From the NCBI GenBank assembly GCA_017524185.1, contig JAFWUG010000018.1, positions 1 to 64,000 of the forward strand: DNA of 64,000 bases, in the 5' to 3' direction. The notes beneath the pieces were generated by a model. That model was not told the DNA's origin, ran no database searches, and saw only the letters and a list, made by a program, of their open reading frames with translations. Each line of letters opens with the position of its first letter. Position 1 is the first letter of the stretch. Shown one piece after another: positions 1-8,925 of the stretch. This DNA comes from Bacteroidales bacterium. Lineage in GTDB: Bacteria > Bacteroidota > Bacteroidia > Bacteroidales > Tenuifilaceae. The translations under genes and the position numbers were made by a program.

Positions 1-171
1 AAGGATTTTTACGCGCAATACTACACCGACGACGAGTACGCGGTGAACCCCGAATCGTACCTGATGGGCATAAGCCGCGCCAACGCTGTGGAACTATTTT
101 TCACGGCTTTATCGCTGCTTATATGCGCTGTGGGCGGCGCGGTAGCGTGCATCGCCAACCTGCGGAGGTAG
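1..171 (+). CDS. C-terminal end of an unrecognised membrane protein (partial)
   Basis: An open frame runs in from the left edge and stops at TAG 169-171, giving the last 56 residues of a protein that begins outside the window. The visible part is a polar, Tyr/Asp-rich stretch (residues about 1-30) followed by one strongly hydrophobic segment of about 20 residues and a short basic tail (NLRR), so the C-terminus probably ends just inside a membrane. It converges on the export operon that starts at 284 on the other strand. I do not recognise the family from this fragment. The reading frame rests on clean codon use and the hydrophobic segment; there is no independent start to see. Confidence 0.55.
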   Translation, partial: KDFYAQYYTDDEYAVNPESYLMGISRANAVELFFTALSLLICAVGGAVACIANLRR

Positions 172-283
172 CAGATATTGGGCAGCATAGGCGCATCAGC
201 GCAAAACCACACCTCTCACGGCACACGCGCTGTGTCGCCGTTGCGGCGCGATGCTATCACCGCCCAACATCCTGCATGTGCCG

Positions 284-1597
284 CTACATCTCCAACGCCC
301 GCCCGCGATAGAAATCCACCAGGCGGGTCTGGAACAGGTACTCGCAACTGGCTTGGGCGGCGTCGGATTGGGCCTTCACCATGCGGCTGCGCGTCTCGTT
401 GAACTCGGTGAGCGTAGCCTTGCCGTTCTCGTACTTGGCCTGCTGCAGCTCAAACGCATCGCGGGCAGCCGCCTCGGCCTCGCGGGCGCTCTGCCACTTG
501 GCACCAGCCGCCTCGGCACCGTTCCACGCCTGCACAATCTCCCTGTAGAGCGCATTCTTGGCCTGCTGAACATGCAGCTCCTGCTGGCTGCGGTTGATTT
601 TGGCCACCTTAACCTGGTTGCGCACCCCAAAGCGGCTGAAAATGGGAATGTTAAGCGATAATCCAACATACTGGCTGAAATTGTTGCCCAGCTGCTCGCC
701 AAAGCCCTGCGACGCGAAGCTCGAGTAGTAGTTAGTTCCAAGGCCGCCCGAGAGGGTGAGCGTAGGGTAGTATTGCGCCCTGGCTATGCGCACCGACTGG
801 TCCATGCCCTCCAAACGGAGTTCTTCGGCCTGTATGGCGGGGCGGAGACCAACCGCCTCGGCGTAGATATCGTCGGGCGAGGGGAGCGCTACGGCCTCGG
901 GGGCACTGGCGGGCTGCTGCACGCTAAATCCATCCCACTGAGGAAGTTCCAGCAACTGCGCCATGTCGAGCACGGCACTGCGCACGTTGTTGCGGGCCTG
1001 CACCAGTGCCAGCTGACTCTGCGCCAGCGATGCCTTTTGCTGCGACACCTCAGCCGCCGATGCCTTACCGTTCTGTAGCATACCCTGCAACCGCTCCAGC
1101 TGCAACGAGTCGATGCTCACCTGCTCGCGGGCAACATCGAGTATTTGCTGGCTATAGAGAATCTGAACGTATGCCCTTGCCACAGATATGCTCACGTCGT
1201 CGCGCACCTTCTCCAGCTCCTTGGTGGCGGCCTCGAGGTTGAGCCGCGCCAGCTCCATGCGGGCGGGCGTGGCCAGACCGTCGAACAGCGTCATGCTTGC
1301 GCCCAGCGAGAACGAGGTGGAGGCCGTATTGCCGTACTCGTAGGTGTTGTTGCTGCCCAAACCGCGCCCAAAGTTCAGGTTTTCGCCCACCGAGGCGCTC
1401 ACACCGGGCAGCCAAGCCATGCGGGCGGTGTTCTGGTTCACCTCCTGCGTTTGCGCAACGCATTGCTGCGCGGCAACGCTCAGATTATGCTCGAGCGCCC
1501 ACTCGGTGCATTGGCGCAGCGTCCAAGGCTGCGAAAAATCGGGCAGGCTGTCGGGGGTGGCCTGCGTAAGGGCCAGCGCTATAAGTAGTGTTTTCAT
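284..1597 (-). CDS. TolC-family outer membrane efflux protein
   Basis: 437 residues, the usual length for TolC/OEP channel proteins. A short hydrophobic N-terminus (MKTLLIALALTQA) looks like a signal peptide. The protein has the two-fold repeated helical plan of the family: long Ala/Gln/Glu-rich helices (about 130-220 and 350-425) separated by beta segments with Gly-rich strand turns (about 60-110 and 275-320), including SLNIPIFSRFGVRNQ, typical of the second barrel segment. It should form the outer-membrane exit duct of the export system encoded just upstream on the same strand; the fusion-protein stop is only 3 bp before this start. It is the last gene of the operon. The substrate cannot be read from the sequence. 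Confidence 0.93.
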   Translation of the reverse strand: MKTLLIALALTQATPDSLPDFSQPWTLRQCTEWALEHNLSVAAQQCVAQTQEVNQNTARMAWLPGVSASVGENLNFGRGLGSNNTYEYGNTASTSFSLGASMTLFDGLATPARMELARLNLEAATKELEKVRDDVSISVARAYVQILYSQQILDVAREQVSIDSLQLERLQGMLQNGKASAAEVSQQKASLAQSQLALVQARNNVRSAVLDMAQLLELPQWDGFSVQQPASAPEAVALPSPDDIYAEAVGLRPAIQAEELRLEGMDQSVRIARAQYYPTLTLSGGLGTNYYSSFASQGFGEQLGNNFSQYVGLSLNIPIFSRFGVRNQVKVAKINRSQQELHVQQAKNALYREIVQAWNGAEAAGAKWQSAREAEAAARDAFELQQAKYENGKATLTEFNETRSRMVKAQSDAAQASCEYLFQTRLVDFYRGRALEM

Positions 1598-1600
1598 GGT

Positions 1601-2692
1601 TTATTTGCCGTTGATAATTTTAGGTCCACGAACGATTTCGCCCTCTTGGAGACCTTCTTTTATTTGGATATTCACGCCGTCGGAAAGGCCGGTTACCACG
1701 TCGCGGCGCACATACTCGGTGCCATTGTGTACGAAGACGTATGTCTGATCGCCCTCGTACTGGATGGCGCTCTCGGGCAATGTTAGCACATCCTTGGCCT
1801 GCTGCAGCACTATCTCGGCATTAGCACCGTAGCCGCTGCGTATGGTGATGGAGTCAGGAACCCGCACCGAGGCTTTAATCTCGAACAGATTGGTGCCGCC
1901 CTGCTCGTTGGCTTTGGGCGAGATATACTCCAGCGCGGCATCGAAATGCACGTCCTGCAAAGCGCCCACGCTGATGCGCACGGGCATACCCACACGCAGG
2001 CGGCCAACCTCGGTTTCGTCGATGTTGCCATCGAAAATAAGGTCGTTCATGTTGGCCACGGTGGCTATGGTAGTGCCATCGTTGAACGTGTTGGAGTTGA
2101 TAACCGAGTTGCCCACCTTCACGGGTACGTCCAGGATTAGGCCAGCAATGGTGGAGCGGATAAGCGTAGTGCTGCCGCTCTTGTTCGACGACGACACGCC
2201 ATCGCGCACAATCTCGAGCGTTTCCTGAGCAATGGCATGCTCCTCCTTGGCCTGCTGTAGGGCCTGGCTCACCCGCTCGTAGTCCTCGGTGCTCACCAGC
2301 TGCTTGTCGTAGAGCACCTTTTCGCGGTCGTAGTTGATCTGTGCCTGCTTTAGGTTGAGCTCCGACAGGCGCACACGGCTCTGGGCGCTCGAGAGCTGGC
2401 TCATGTCGGGAATCACCTTCACCTTGGCAATCACCTCGTTCTGCTGAACGGTTTGCCCCGCCTCTTTGTAGAGTTCGGCCACAATGCCGCTAATTTGGGG
2501 TTTAACATTCACCTCGTTGCGGGGCTGAATGCTGCCCGTAACCACGGTGCTCTTGGAGATGCTGCCAATTGTGGGCTTAAGCTCCTGATACTGAATTTCT
2601 TTAGGTTGAGAACGTTTGAATAAATACACAAAAGTTCCCAGAACAAGAAGCACCACCAGTGCTATCTTAACGATTTTGCCAATCTTCTTCAT
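1601..2692 (-). CDS. HlyD/MacA-type periplasmic adaptor (membrane fusion protein)
   Basis: 363 residues. One N-terminal membrane anchor (about residues 8-27, after KKIGKIVK) is followed by a barrel-sandwich lipoyl-type domain (about 55-90 and 180-215), an alpha-helical hairpin rich in Gln/Glu/Ala between them (about 95-165), and beta-barrel and membrane-proximal domains to the C-terminus. That order is the standard RND/MacA adaptor plan. It should bridge the MacB-like permeases in the inner membrane to the TolC-like channel. It lies 24 bp after the second permease gene and 3 bp before the outer-membrane gene, so all three are almost certainly cotranscribed. Confidence 0.93.
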   Translation of the reverse strand: MKKIGKIVKIALVVLLVLGTFVYLFKRSQPKEIQYQELKPTIGSISKSTVVTGSIQPRNEVNVKPQISGIVAELYKEAGQTVQQNEVIAKVKVIPDMSQLSSAQSRVRLSELNLKQAQINYDREKVLYDKQLVSTEDYERVSQALQQAKEEHAIAQETLEIVRDGVSSSNKSGSTTLIRSTIAGLILDVPVKVGNSVINSNTFNDGTTIATVANMNDLIFDGNIDETEVGRLRVGMPVRISVGALQDVHFDAALEYISPKANEQGGTNLFEIKASVRVPDSITIRSGYGANAEIVLQQAKDVLTLPESAIQYEGDQTYVFVHNGTEYVRRDVVTGLSDGVNIQIKEGLQEGEIVRGPKIINGK

Positions 2693-2716
2693 ATCTCAAT
2701 AGTTTATCATTATCAA

Positions 2717-3964
2717 TTATTTGTCTCTCATTGCATCTACGGGCTTGATGCCCATGGCACGGAGGGCAGGCATAATGCCAGCCGCCACGCCCAAAACGGT
2801 TAGCAGCGATGTGGCCAACACGGCAAGGCCAAAGCTTACCTGAAACGCTGCCTTCAGGATGCCCTCCTCAGTTAGGGCCATCTCCACACCGGCCAAAATA
2901 AGCACGCTGAGTACAATGGCACCCATGCCAGCAACCAGCGTAAGCACAATGCTTTCGGATATAATCTGCCCTAAAACCTGATTGGGCGTGGCACCAATGG
3001 CGCGGCGGATACCAATCTCGGTGGTGCGCTCCTTTACGCTCACCATCATGATGTTCGACACGCCAATAACTCCTGCTATCAGCGTTCCTAAGCCAATGAG
3101 CCAAACCAGGAAAGAGATGCCATTGAACAGGTTATCTATTATACCGAATATAAGCTGGGAGTCGAACATCATCACCCCCTGCTCGTCGGTTGGGTCCAAA
3201 TAGTGGGCGCGGGCAACCACCTCGCGCACTCGGGGCGTGATGTCGCTCATAACCACACCCTCTTTGCCCGTGAAGCACAGCAGGGTTATTTTGTTGCCCA
3301 TATTATAGGCCCTACGCGCTTGGTTTATGGGGATTACAACGCACTGCGACGTGTTGGCCATGATGCTTACGCTGCCCTCGTTCCAGTCCACACCAACCAC
3401 GGTGTAGTAGGCACCATCGACGCTGATGCGCTGCCCGCAGGGGTCGCCGCCGTTGGGGAATAGTTCGTTGTACACCCGCTTGCCAATCACGCACACCTTA
3501 CGCTCCTGAGCGTTATCGGCCTCGGTAATATATCGGCCATAGCGCATTTGGGGGCATTCTATTTGGGCATATTCAGACGTACACCCCCGCACCGAGAATG
3601 TTGCAACAATGTCGTCGCGCACAATTTTTCTGCTCCAGAGGTTCACGGTGCCAGTAACAAGTTCGAGCTCTGGAACCAGGTTGCGCAGACGTTCTACATC
3701 GGCAAGGTTGAGGTCCCAACTACGTCCCTTCTTGAATCCCTTGTAGGGCTTTGAGGTTTGGTTGGCGAATACAAAACCAGAATTCTGCGCAAAGCCTTCA
3801 AACTCTTTGGTTATCAAATTCTTGAACCCTTGACCGCCACCGCTCAGGAGCATGAGCATAAACACGCCCCAGAACACGCCGAAACCGGTGAGCAAACTCC
3901 TGCTCTTGTTTCGCGATATGCTATCGAGGATTTCCCTGAAAGTATCTTTATCGAACCATTTCAT
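2717..3964 (-). CDS. MacB-like ABC transporter permease (second of two)
   Basis: 415 residues with the MacB plan. It has one N-terminal transmembrane helix (about 23-45), a large periplasmic MacB_PCD domain (about 50-270), and a C-terminal FtsX-type block of three helices (about 285-405). The coupling motif before the second helix pair (ERTTEIGIRRAIGATPNQV) is the classic FtsX signature. The start codon overlaps the stop of the preceding permease gene by 4 bp (ATGA-type overlap), which indicates translational coupling. Two different permeases with one ATPase suggest a heterodimeric exporter. Macrolide or peptide export is known for the family; the substrate here is unknown. Confidence 0.92.
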   Translation of the reverse strand: MKWFDKDTFREILDSISRNKSRSLLTGFGVFWGVFMLMLLSGGGQGFKNLITKEFEGFAQNSGFVFANQTSKPYKGFKKGRSWDLNLADVERLRNLVPELELVTGTVNLWSRKIVRDDIVATFSVRGCTSEYAQIECPQMRYGRYITEADNAQERKVCVIGKRVYNELFPNGGDPCGQRISVDGAYYTVVGVDWNEGSVSIMANTSQCVVIPINQARRAYNMGNKITLLCFTGKEGVVMSDITPRVREVVARAHYLDPTDEQGVMMFDSQLIFGIIDNLFNGISFLVWLIGLGTLIAGVIGVSNIMMVSVKERTTEIGIRRAIGATPNQVLGQIISESIVLTLVAGMGAIVLSVLILAGVEMALTEEGILKAAFQVSFGLAVLATSLLTVLGVAAGIMPALRAMGIKPVDAMRDK

Positions 3965-5223
3965 TCTGCACGTAGAGCTTCTATGGGTTTAACACGGGCG
4001 GCTTTCCAGGCTGGGATAATCCCCGCCAGGGTGCCAGCAATAATCAAAACAAGGGTGGCCTTTATGGCAGTATCTACACCCACAAAAGGATTTTTGAGCA
4101 TATAGATGGTCTCAAAGCCTATGTTCACGCCCCGCTGCGCAACGGTGTGCTCCATCAACTCGCAGGCAAACATACCCAGCATCATGCCTAAGTATCCAAA
4201 AACGGCGGTAATCACAACGCTCTCGGCTATAATCAGGCTAAGCACATTGCGCGGTTTTGCGCCTATGGCCTTGCGGATGCCAAACTCGTGGGTGCGCTCC
4301 TTCACGGTGATGAGCATGATGTTCGACACGCCCACAATACCACTGACGAGCGTCAGCAAACCCAGTACCCACACGGCGGTGTTCAGCATGTTGGCAGAGT
4401 TGCTGCTGTTTATGTTGCGAACGTAGCCATTGTTAATCCAAACGCCACGCCTGTCGTCGGGGGCAACGCTGTGGATGCGTCGAATGGCATTGCCAAACTC
4501 CTTTTCGAACTTCTCGTAGTCGTCCAAGGTTTTGTAGCCATCAAGGTTGAACGAGATAGCCTCTATTTTGTCGGAGCGGTCGTAGATACCCTTATAGGTG
4601 GTGTAAGGAATGTGGCAGCTGCGGTAGTAGTCGTTCGGGTTGTGATAGTAGAGCCCCACCACAAGGTAGACCAAATTGCCGGCATTCACCCACTGGCCAA
4701 TAACGGCCTCAGGGTTGTTGGGCGAAAGCTCCCTGGCCTGCGATGTGCTCACCACCATCACCTTGCGCTGCTCCACAACATCCTGCGTGTTGATGAAACG
4801 CCCGGCGGTAATCTTTAACTTCTCCACCTCTTGGTGCTCGGGCATCTTGCCCACCAAGCTACCTTCGACAGTGTTGCCATTGAGCGAAAGCTTAGCGTTG
4901 ATGGTCGACGTTGCGCTGATAACGTTGCTAATCACACCCTGCCACTCGGCCCCGCTGGTATAATCTAAATCTCTCTTATCCAAATATATACGACGATTTT
5001 CTTTGTATCCAGCGTATGGCTTTGACGTGCGCCAGCCCTCCACGGTGATGCTTTTGCTTATATGCTCGCCGGTGCTGTTCATAAATGCGTTGCTAAGCCC
5101 GTTGCCAGCCCCCATCAGCGCGATGAGCAGGAATATGCCCCAGCCCACCGCAAAGCCCGTGAGGGCAGTGCGCAACTTGTTCTGCCGCAGCGAATTACCT
5201 ATTTCGTAGATTAACTCTCTCAT
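3961..5223 (-). CDS. MacB-like ABC transporter permease (first of two)
   Basis: 420 residues with the same arrangement as its downstream partner: N-terminal helix (about 20-45), periplasmic MacB_PCD domain, and a C-terminal three-helix FtsX domain preceded by [19 protein letters not shown]. The two permeases are clearly paralogous in the FtsX region but diverged in the periplasmic domain, as expected for a heterodimer. The start lies 6 bp after the stop of the ATPase gene. The product sits in the inner membrane and transmits ATP hydrolysis to the adaptor and outer-membrane channel rather than pumping through a classic channel (mechanotransmission model for MacB). Confidence 0.92.
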   Translation of the reverse strand: MRELIYEIGNSLRQNKLRTALTGFAVGWGIFLLIALMGAGNGLSNAFMNSTGEHISKSITVEGWRTSKPYAGYKENRRIYLDKRDLDYTSGAEWQGVISNVISATSTINAKLSLNGNTVEGSLVGKMPEHQEVEKLKITAGRFINTQDVVEQRKVMVVSTSQARELSPNNPEAVIGQWVNAGNLVYLVVGLYYHNPNDYYRSCHIPYTTYKGIYDRSDKIEAISFNLDGYKTLDDYEKFEKEFGNAIRRIHSVAPDDRRGVWINNGYVRNINSSNSANMLNTAVWVLGLLTLVSGIVGVSNIMLITVKERTHEFGIRKAIGAKPRNVLSLIIAESVVITAVFGYLGMMLGMFACELMEHTVAQRGVNIGFETIYMLKNPFVGVDTAIKATLVLIIAGTLAGIIPAWKAARVKPIEALRAE

Positions 5224-5229
5224 GGTAGT

Positions 5230-5946
5230 TTACTTAATTACGCTGCCTCCCCAGGCGTTGTGCGACGTGTTCTCCTCAATTTGGCCAATCATGCCGTCTT
5301 TGATGTGGATAATCTTGTCGGTTTCGTTGGCCACTCCGCCCTCGTGCGTAACCACAATAATGGTGATGCCCTGCTGCTTGTTGAGCTGCTTGAGCAGCTG
5401 CATCACCTCCACGCTGGTTTTGGAATCGAGGGCGCCGGTGGGCTCGTCGGCCAGAATAATCTCTGGCTTGGTGATTAGGGCGCGAGCAATGGCCACGCGC
5501 TGCTTCTGTCCGCCCGACATCTGGTTGGGGAAATGGTTGGCCCACTGGCCCAGCCCAAGCCGTTCGAGGTAGTCCATAGCCATCTCGTGGCGCTTCTTTC
5601 GGGGCACACCCTGATAGTATAGGGGCAGCTCCACGTTCTCCACCGCTGTTTTGAAGCTGATTAGGTTGAAGCTCTGGAAGATGAATCCAATCATACGGTT
5701 GCGGTAGTCGGCGGCCTGGGTTTCGGAGAGGTCCTTGATTAGGTTGCCGTTGAGCATGTAGGTGCCGGTGTCGTAGTTGTCGAGTATGCCCAGGATGTTC
5801 AGCAGGGTCGATTTGCCCGAGCCCGAAGCACCCATTATGGAAACAAACTCGCCCCTATCGATGTTGAGGTCGATGCCCTTTAGCACATGCAGCGGCTGTC
5901 CGTTGTTGTAGGTTTTGTTGATGCCTTGTAGTTCGATGAGCGTCAT
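5230..5946 (-). CDS. MacB/LolD-type ABC transporter ATPase
   Basis: 238 residues, a stand-alone nucleotide-binding subunit. Walker [10 protein letters not shown] lies at about 39-47, the Q-loop near FQSFNL (90-95), the signature MSGGQKQR at 143-150, Walker B ILADEPT at 164-170 and the switch histidine in VVTHEGG near 205. It is closest in pattern to the LolD/MacB/FtsE branch. It is the first gene of the operon and probably energises both downstream permeases. A consensus promoter lies about 35 bp upstream. The short C-terminal tail after the last beta strand (residues 215-238) shows no motif. Confidence 0.95.
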   Translation of the reverse strand: MTLIELQGINKTYNNGQPLHVLKGIDLNIDRGEFVSIMGASGSGKSTLLNILGILDNYDTGTYMLNGNLIKDLSETQAADYRNRMIGFIFQSFNLISFKTAVENVELPLYYQGVPRKKRHEMAMDYLERLGLGQWANHFPNQMSGGQKQRVAIARALITKPEIILADEPTGALDSKTSVEVMQLLKQLNKQQGITIIVVTHEGGVANETDKIIHIKDGMIGQIEENTSHNAWGGSVIK

Positions 5947-5979
5947 AATTCACGACTGTATTAGTGTTGTAATACACCG

Positions 5980-6011
5980 CAAAAATAGTACGATAAATTT
6001 TACCCACCAAA
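5980..6011 (-). promoter_or_regulatory. Bacteroidota-type promoter of the export operon
   Basis: On the minus strand a -33 TTTG and a -7 TATTTTTG (consensus TAnnTTTG) are separated by 20 nt, about 35 bp ahead of the ATPase start codon. Both tRNA promoters in this window use the same 20-nt spacing. Called from motif and position only. Confidence 0.7.
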
Positions 6012-6500
6012 TTTTTTGCGAAAAAATTTTTGGTCAGCACAATCTTAGCGAACACATTTGCGTCATAAACAATTAATTATCTGCACTTTACAACTAAAAC
6101 TCGCCAGGCGAATTTTTTTGGAGACCATGCGTAAGACGGCCGAGCGGGCTGGGAGTTACAGAAGATATGCGATAAGACGCGAAGTGCAGCGATTTTACTA
6201 ATAGTTATACGGATATTCTTTTGCGACACGAAAATTTCGTAGCGCATCATCACATACAACGATATGGTTATATGTGCTTTACAAAGCAAATACGCCAGGT
6301 ATTATTTCTGAAATCATGAGTATGATAGTTGTACACCATGATTGTTACACCCAAGGAGGTTTCAGAGGAGATGAAAACGAGTTTAAAAAAATAAACATTT
6401 GATAACCAATTGATTATACACATTCGATGAGCGAAGTTGAAAACCTCGCCTCATGGACGTATGTACGAACGCGATTTATCGCGTCCAGTATAAACATAAA
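6012..6500. other. Gene-free intergenic region with a diverged direct repeat and a palindrome
   Basis: No convincing gene in about 490 bp between the export-operon promoter and the rhomboid gene end. Two segments, 6086-6137 and 6277-6326, look like diverged copies of one sequence: both begin CTTTACAA, contain CGCCAGG about 16 nt later and CATG about 40 nt after the start. A 14-bp palindrome with a 2-nt loop (CGCGAT/ATCGCG, 6470-6483) sits just past the rhomboid stop and could stabilise that mRNA end. Nothing else was identified. Confidence 0.4.
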
Positions 6501-7196
6501 CTATTGAATACTAATGCGTTCGTTGCAATCTATGCTATCTACAAACACAGAGCCGTAGGGGTCGTTGTCATCATCATCGTCGTCGGGCTCTAACTCCCAC
6601 GACCAAACGCGCCGCTGCGGACCCTGATGACGGTAGGCGTAGGCGCACAACGCACCGCACATGGCACTATAGAGATGATACTCCCACGATATTTTGGGAT
6701 AGATTGGCAGCACACCCCAAACCATGCCACCATAGAGAAACACAACCAGCATCGATATGGCCATAAGGCGCGTATCGGCACGGATAATTCCGCTAAAGAA
6801 CAGAAATGCGGCCATGCCGTAGATTAGCCCGCTGGCTCCAATATGGAAACTGTCTCGCGCCCCCACCCACACCAGTAAACCACCGAGCAGCCAAACAACT
6901 GCCATCACCTTATAGGCGAGGTCGCGATAGAAATAGAGCATACCCGCTCCTAAAACTACAAGCGGTATGCTATTAGAAATGAGATGATTATATCCAGAAT
7001 GAATGAAAGGAGCAGTTAGCACGCCTACCAGCCCGCTAAGCTGGCGCGGCAGCACGCCCCAGTGGGCAAAACTATTGCCATCTAAATGCTCCACCAGCCT
7101 CACAACCCACAGCAACGCCACAAAAACTATCGGCACCAAGAAACTGTACCTAACCCGCTTGCGCTCGTTGCTGTGGGTGGAGCTGCTTTGGAGCAT
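6501..7196 (-). CDS. Rhomboid-family intramembrane serine protease
   Basis: 231 residues with six predicted membrane segments. The family core is intact: HSGYNHLISN in the second helix region (about 66-75), GASG at 120-123 giving catalytic Ser122, and EYHLYSAMCG (172-181) giving catalytic His174. Rhomboids cleave transmembrane helices of other membrane proteins inside the bilayer. The C-terminal 40 residues are a cytosolic tail with a run of acidic residues (EPDDDDDDND). The gene follows the peptidyl-prolyl isomerase gene by 11 bp and is probably cotranscribed with it from the promoter near 7700. The substrate is unknown. Confidence 0.9.
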   Translation of the reverse strand: MLQSSSTHSNERKRVRYSFLVPIVFVALLWVVRLVEHLDGNSFAHWGVLPRQLSGLVGVLTAPFIHSGYNHLISNSIPLVVLGAGMLYFYRDLAYKVMAVVWLLGGLLVWVGARDSFHIGASGLIYGMAAFLFFSGIIRADTRLMAISMLVVFLYGGMVWGVLPIYPKISWEYHLYSAMCGALCAYAYRHQGPQRRVWSWELEPDDDDDDNDPYGSVFVDSIDCNERISIQ

Positions 7197-7207
7197 GTGG
7201 CAGCCAC

Positions 7208-7666
7208 CTATTGCTCGGCAATCACAATGCGGTCGATGCGATCGCCAGCGCGAATGGCATCGACCACATCCAAACCCTCAGTTACACGACCAAAGCAGGT
7301 ATGATGACGGTCCAGATGCTGCGTGTTCTCGCGATTATGGCAGATAAAGAACTGCGAGCCTCCTGTGTCGCGGCCTGCATGAGCCATCGACAACACGCCA
7401 CGGTCGTGGTGCTGCATGTTGCCATCCACCTCGCACTTAATCTGATATCCAGGGCCGCCAGTACCCACACGCGGATCGCCTGGATTCTTAGAAAATGGGC
7501 AGCCGCCCTGAATTACGAAGTTGGGTATCACGCGATGAAAGGCAAGCCCGTCGTAGAAGCCCTCTTTGGCCAATTTCACAAAGTTCTCCACCGTGTTGGG
7601 AGCATCCTGCTCGTAGAGCTCAGCCCGCATAATCCCCTTGGGGGTGTGTATTTCTGCTATCTTCAT
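7208..7666 (-). CDS. Cyclophilin-type peptidyl-prolyl cis-trans isomerase
   Basis: 152 residues, a compact single-domain cyclophilin. Family landmarks are [13 protein letters not shown] (about 44-56, with the catalytic Arg), the GTGGPGY stretch (about 69-75), a BxxAxxxxxGSQFFI-type core seen as [15 protein letters not shown] (about 94-108), and [12 protein letters not shown] near 120. I start it at the ATG at 7664-7666 ([11 protein letters not shown]); a longer frame to 7699 would add 11 residues without homology. No signal peptide is seen, so it is probably cytoplasmic. It is the first gene of a two-gene unit with the rhomboid protease. Confidence 0.92.
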   Translation of the reverse strand: MKIAEIHTPKGIMRAELYEQDAPNTVENFVKLAKEGFYDGLAFHRVIPNFVIQGGCPFSKNPGDPRVGTGGPGYQIKCEVDGNMQHHDRGVLSMAHAGRDTGGSQFFICHNRENTQHLDRHHTCFGRVTEGLDVVDAIRAGDRIDRIVIAEQ

Positions 7667-7696
7667 GGTTGATTTTTGATGATGCATTAGCAAACA

Positions 7697-7727
7697 CAAA
7701 GGTAATCAAAATTTCGCTACAGCTCAA
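7697..7727 (-). promoter_or_regulatory. Promoter of the isomerase-rhomboid unit
   Basis: Minus strand: TTG, 20-nt spacer, TACCTTTG, about 30 bp ahead of the ATG at 7666. This matches the Bacteroidota -33/-7 consensus and spacing. Confidence 0.65.
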
Positions 7728-7806
7728 TCGCTTCCCAAATTTGTAAGTTCTTTAACCCCGGAGCAGCATGCTACGGTTTTTTCGATTTTTAGGTAAACCC
7801 AAGCCA

Positions 7807-7835
7807 TTGCACACCGATGTTTTTTGCTACCTTTA
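7807..7835 (+). promoter_or_regulatory. Probable promoter of the 7863 gene
   Basis: TTG, 18-nt spacer, TACCTTTA (one mismatch to TAnnTTTG), 27 bp upstream of the chosen ATG at 7863. It overlaps an earlier in-frame ATG at 7824, which argues that the longer reading of that gene is not used. Confidence 0.5.
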
Positions 7836-7862
7836 TGCCCGAATAAATATGCTCAAGTGTTT

Positions 7863-8882
7863 ATGCGTAAACATCTGAAACACATATATTTATCGCTCGC
7901 GCTGATTATGCTATCGGGGACGATGGCCAACGCTCAGCTACGAACTACCATATCAGCTATGCGATGGGGAGCCGACTATAAGCTGCACGTGCGCATGGCC
8001 AACGATTCGGCCTATGTGCTCGACGTAAAGGGGCTATACCATACAGGCGACGACCTGTTCGCCGACACCACCAACCCAACCACCACATACTACCCCGTGC
8101 AACTCGACCCCGACTTTGTGGCGCACATCAAGCGCACTAATCTGTCGGCCAGCGAGCAAACACAGCCCGCCGAGTCGAGCGACCGCACCCTATGGTCGGC
8201 CATTCACGCCCGCATTGGAGGTGGATATGTACACTTTGTTAACTGTTTGGTTTACACGCTCGAAGCGCAGCCAGCCCTACTTAACGAACCAATATTCGAA
8301 CGTCCTGTCACCAAATGGAAGCCCAAGCCCATGACGCAATCGTATAAGCGCACCCGCAAATGGGCCTACTATTACCCATCGACCCAAAAAGCCGCCAAGC
8401 GCGAATATAAACTCCGCCTAAAAGAAAACGACCTGGCCGACCTGCACGGCGTTCCGCCTCGGTTCATCGAACTGTTTCTGCGTACATCGCAGTCGGCCTA
8501 CGAAAAACTGCGCAAGCAGGGCAAAGCCAATCAGGTGGCGCAGATAGACCTGGTGAGGCTTTTGCTTGGGGCTAAATATTTGGGCGAAGCCCAAATACGA
8601 ACCATGAGCAACGGCGTGGCCGAGGCCGTGCTGCGCTACAGCTCCAACACCATGCCATCGATCATAATATTCGACGACTATCACGCCGCAGTAGCCATGT
8701 CGCTGGGCCGCGACGGCTACAGAATCGACCGCATTGTGTATGCCGATTCGGAGCAAGCCAGCCGACACGAACTGGACGGCCGCACACAGATGATAGAGCA
8801 ACTCATACGCACCATCAACGAGGCCAACGAGCAGGTGTTCCGCAAACGGCTTCAGCAGTACTACCAGCGCAAACGAAAATAA
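7863..8882 (+). CDS. Unrecognised secreted protein, 339 residues
   Basis: The start at 7863 gives a clean signal peptide (basic MRKHLKH, hydrophobic YLSLALIMLSG, then ANAQ), so the product is probably periplasmic or surface-exposed. The body has a beta-rich first half (to about residue 150), a basic linker and a helical second half. A stretch with the pattern PSIIIFDDYHAAVAMSLGRDGYRIDR (in two parts, about 260-285) could be part of an alpha/beta domain. The C-terminus is strongly basic (QQYYQRKRK). It is followed 43 bp later by the YfhO gene on the same strand. I do not recognise a family. Confidence 0.75.
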   Translation: MRKHLKHIYLSLALIMLSGTMANAQLRTTISAMRWGADYKLHVRMANDSAYVLDVKGLYHTGDDLFADTTNPTTTYYPVQLDPDFVAHIKRTNLSASEQTQPAESSDRTLWSAIHARIGGGYVHFVNCLVYTLEAQPALLNEPIFERPVTKWKPKPMTQSYKRTRKWAYYYPSTQKAAKREYKLRLKENDLADLHGVPPRFIELFLRTSQSAYEKLRKQGKANQVAQIDLVRLLLGAKYLGEAQIRTMSNGVAEAVLRYSSNTMPSIIIFDDYHAAVAMSLGRDGYRIDRIVYADSEQASRHELDGRTQMIEQLIRTINEANEQVFRKRLQQYYQRKRK

Positions 8883-8925
8883 ACACAAACACCTAACAGC
8901 AAGCATTTTACACCCATATCAATAT

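Noticed and set aside
6338-6394. 18-codon ORF (MIVTPKEVSEEMKTSLKK)
   Set aside because: Too short, no promoter box close by, and no homology that I can recognise. It could be a chance ORF or a gene fragment.
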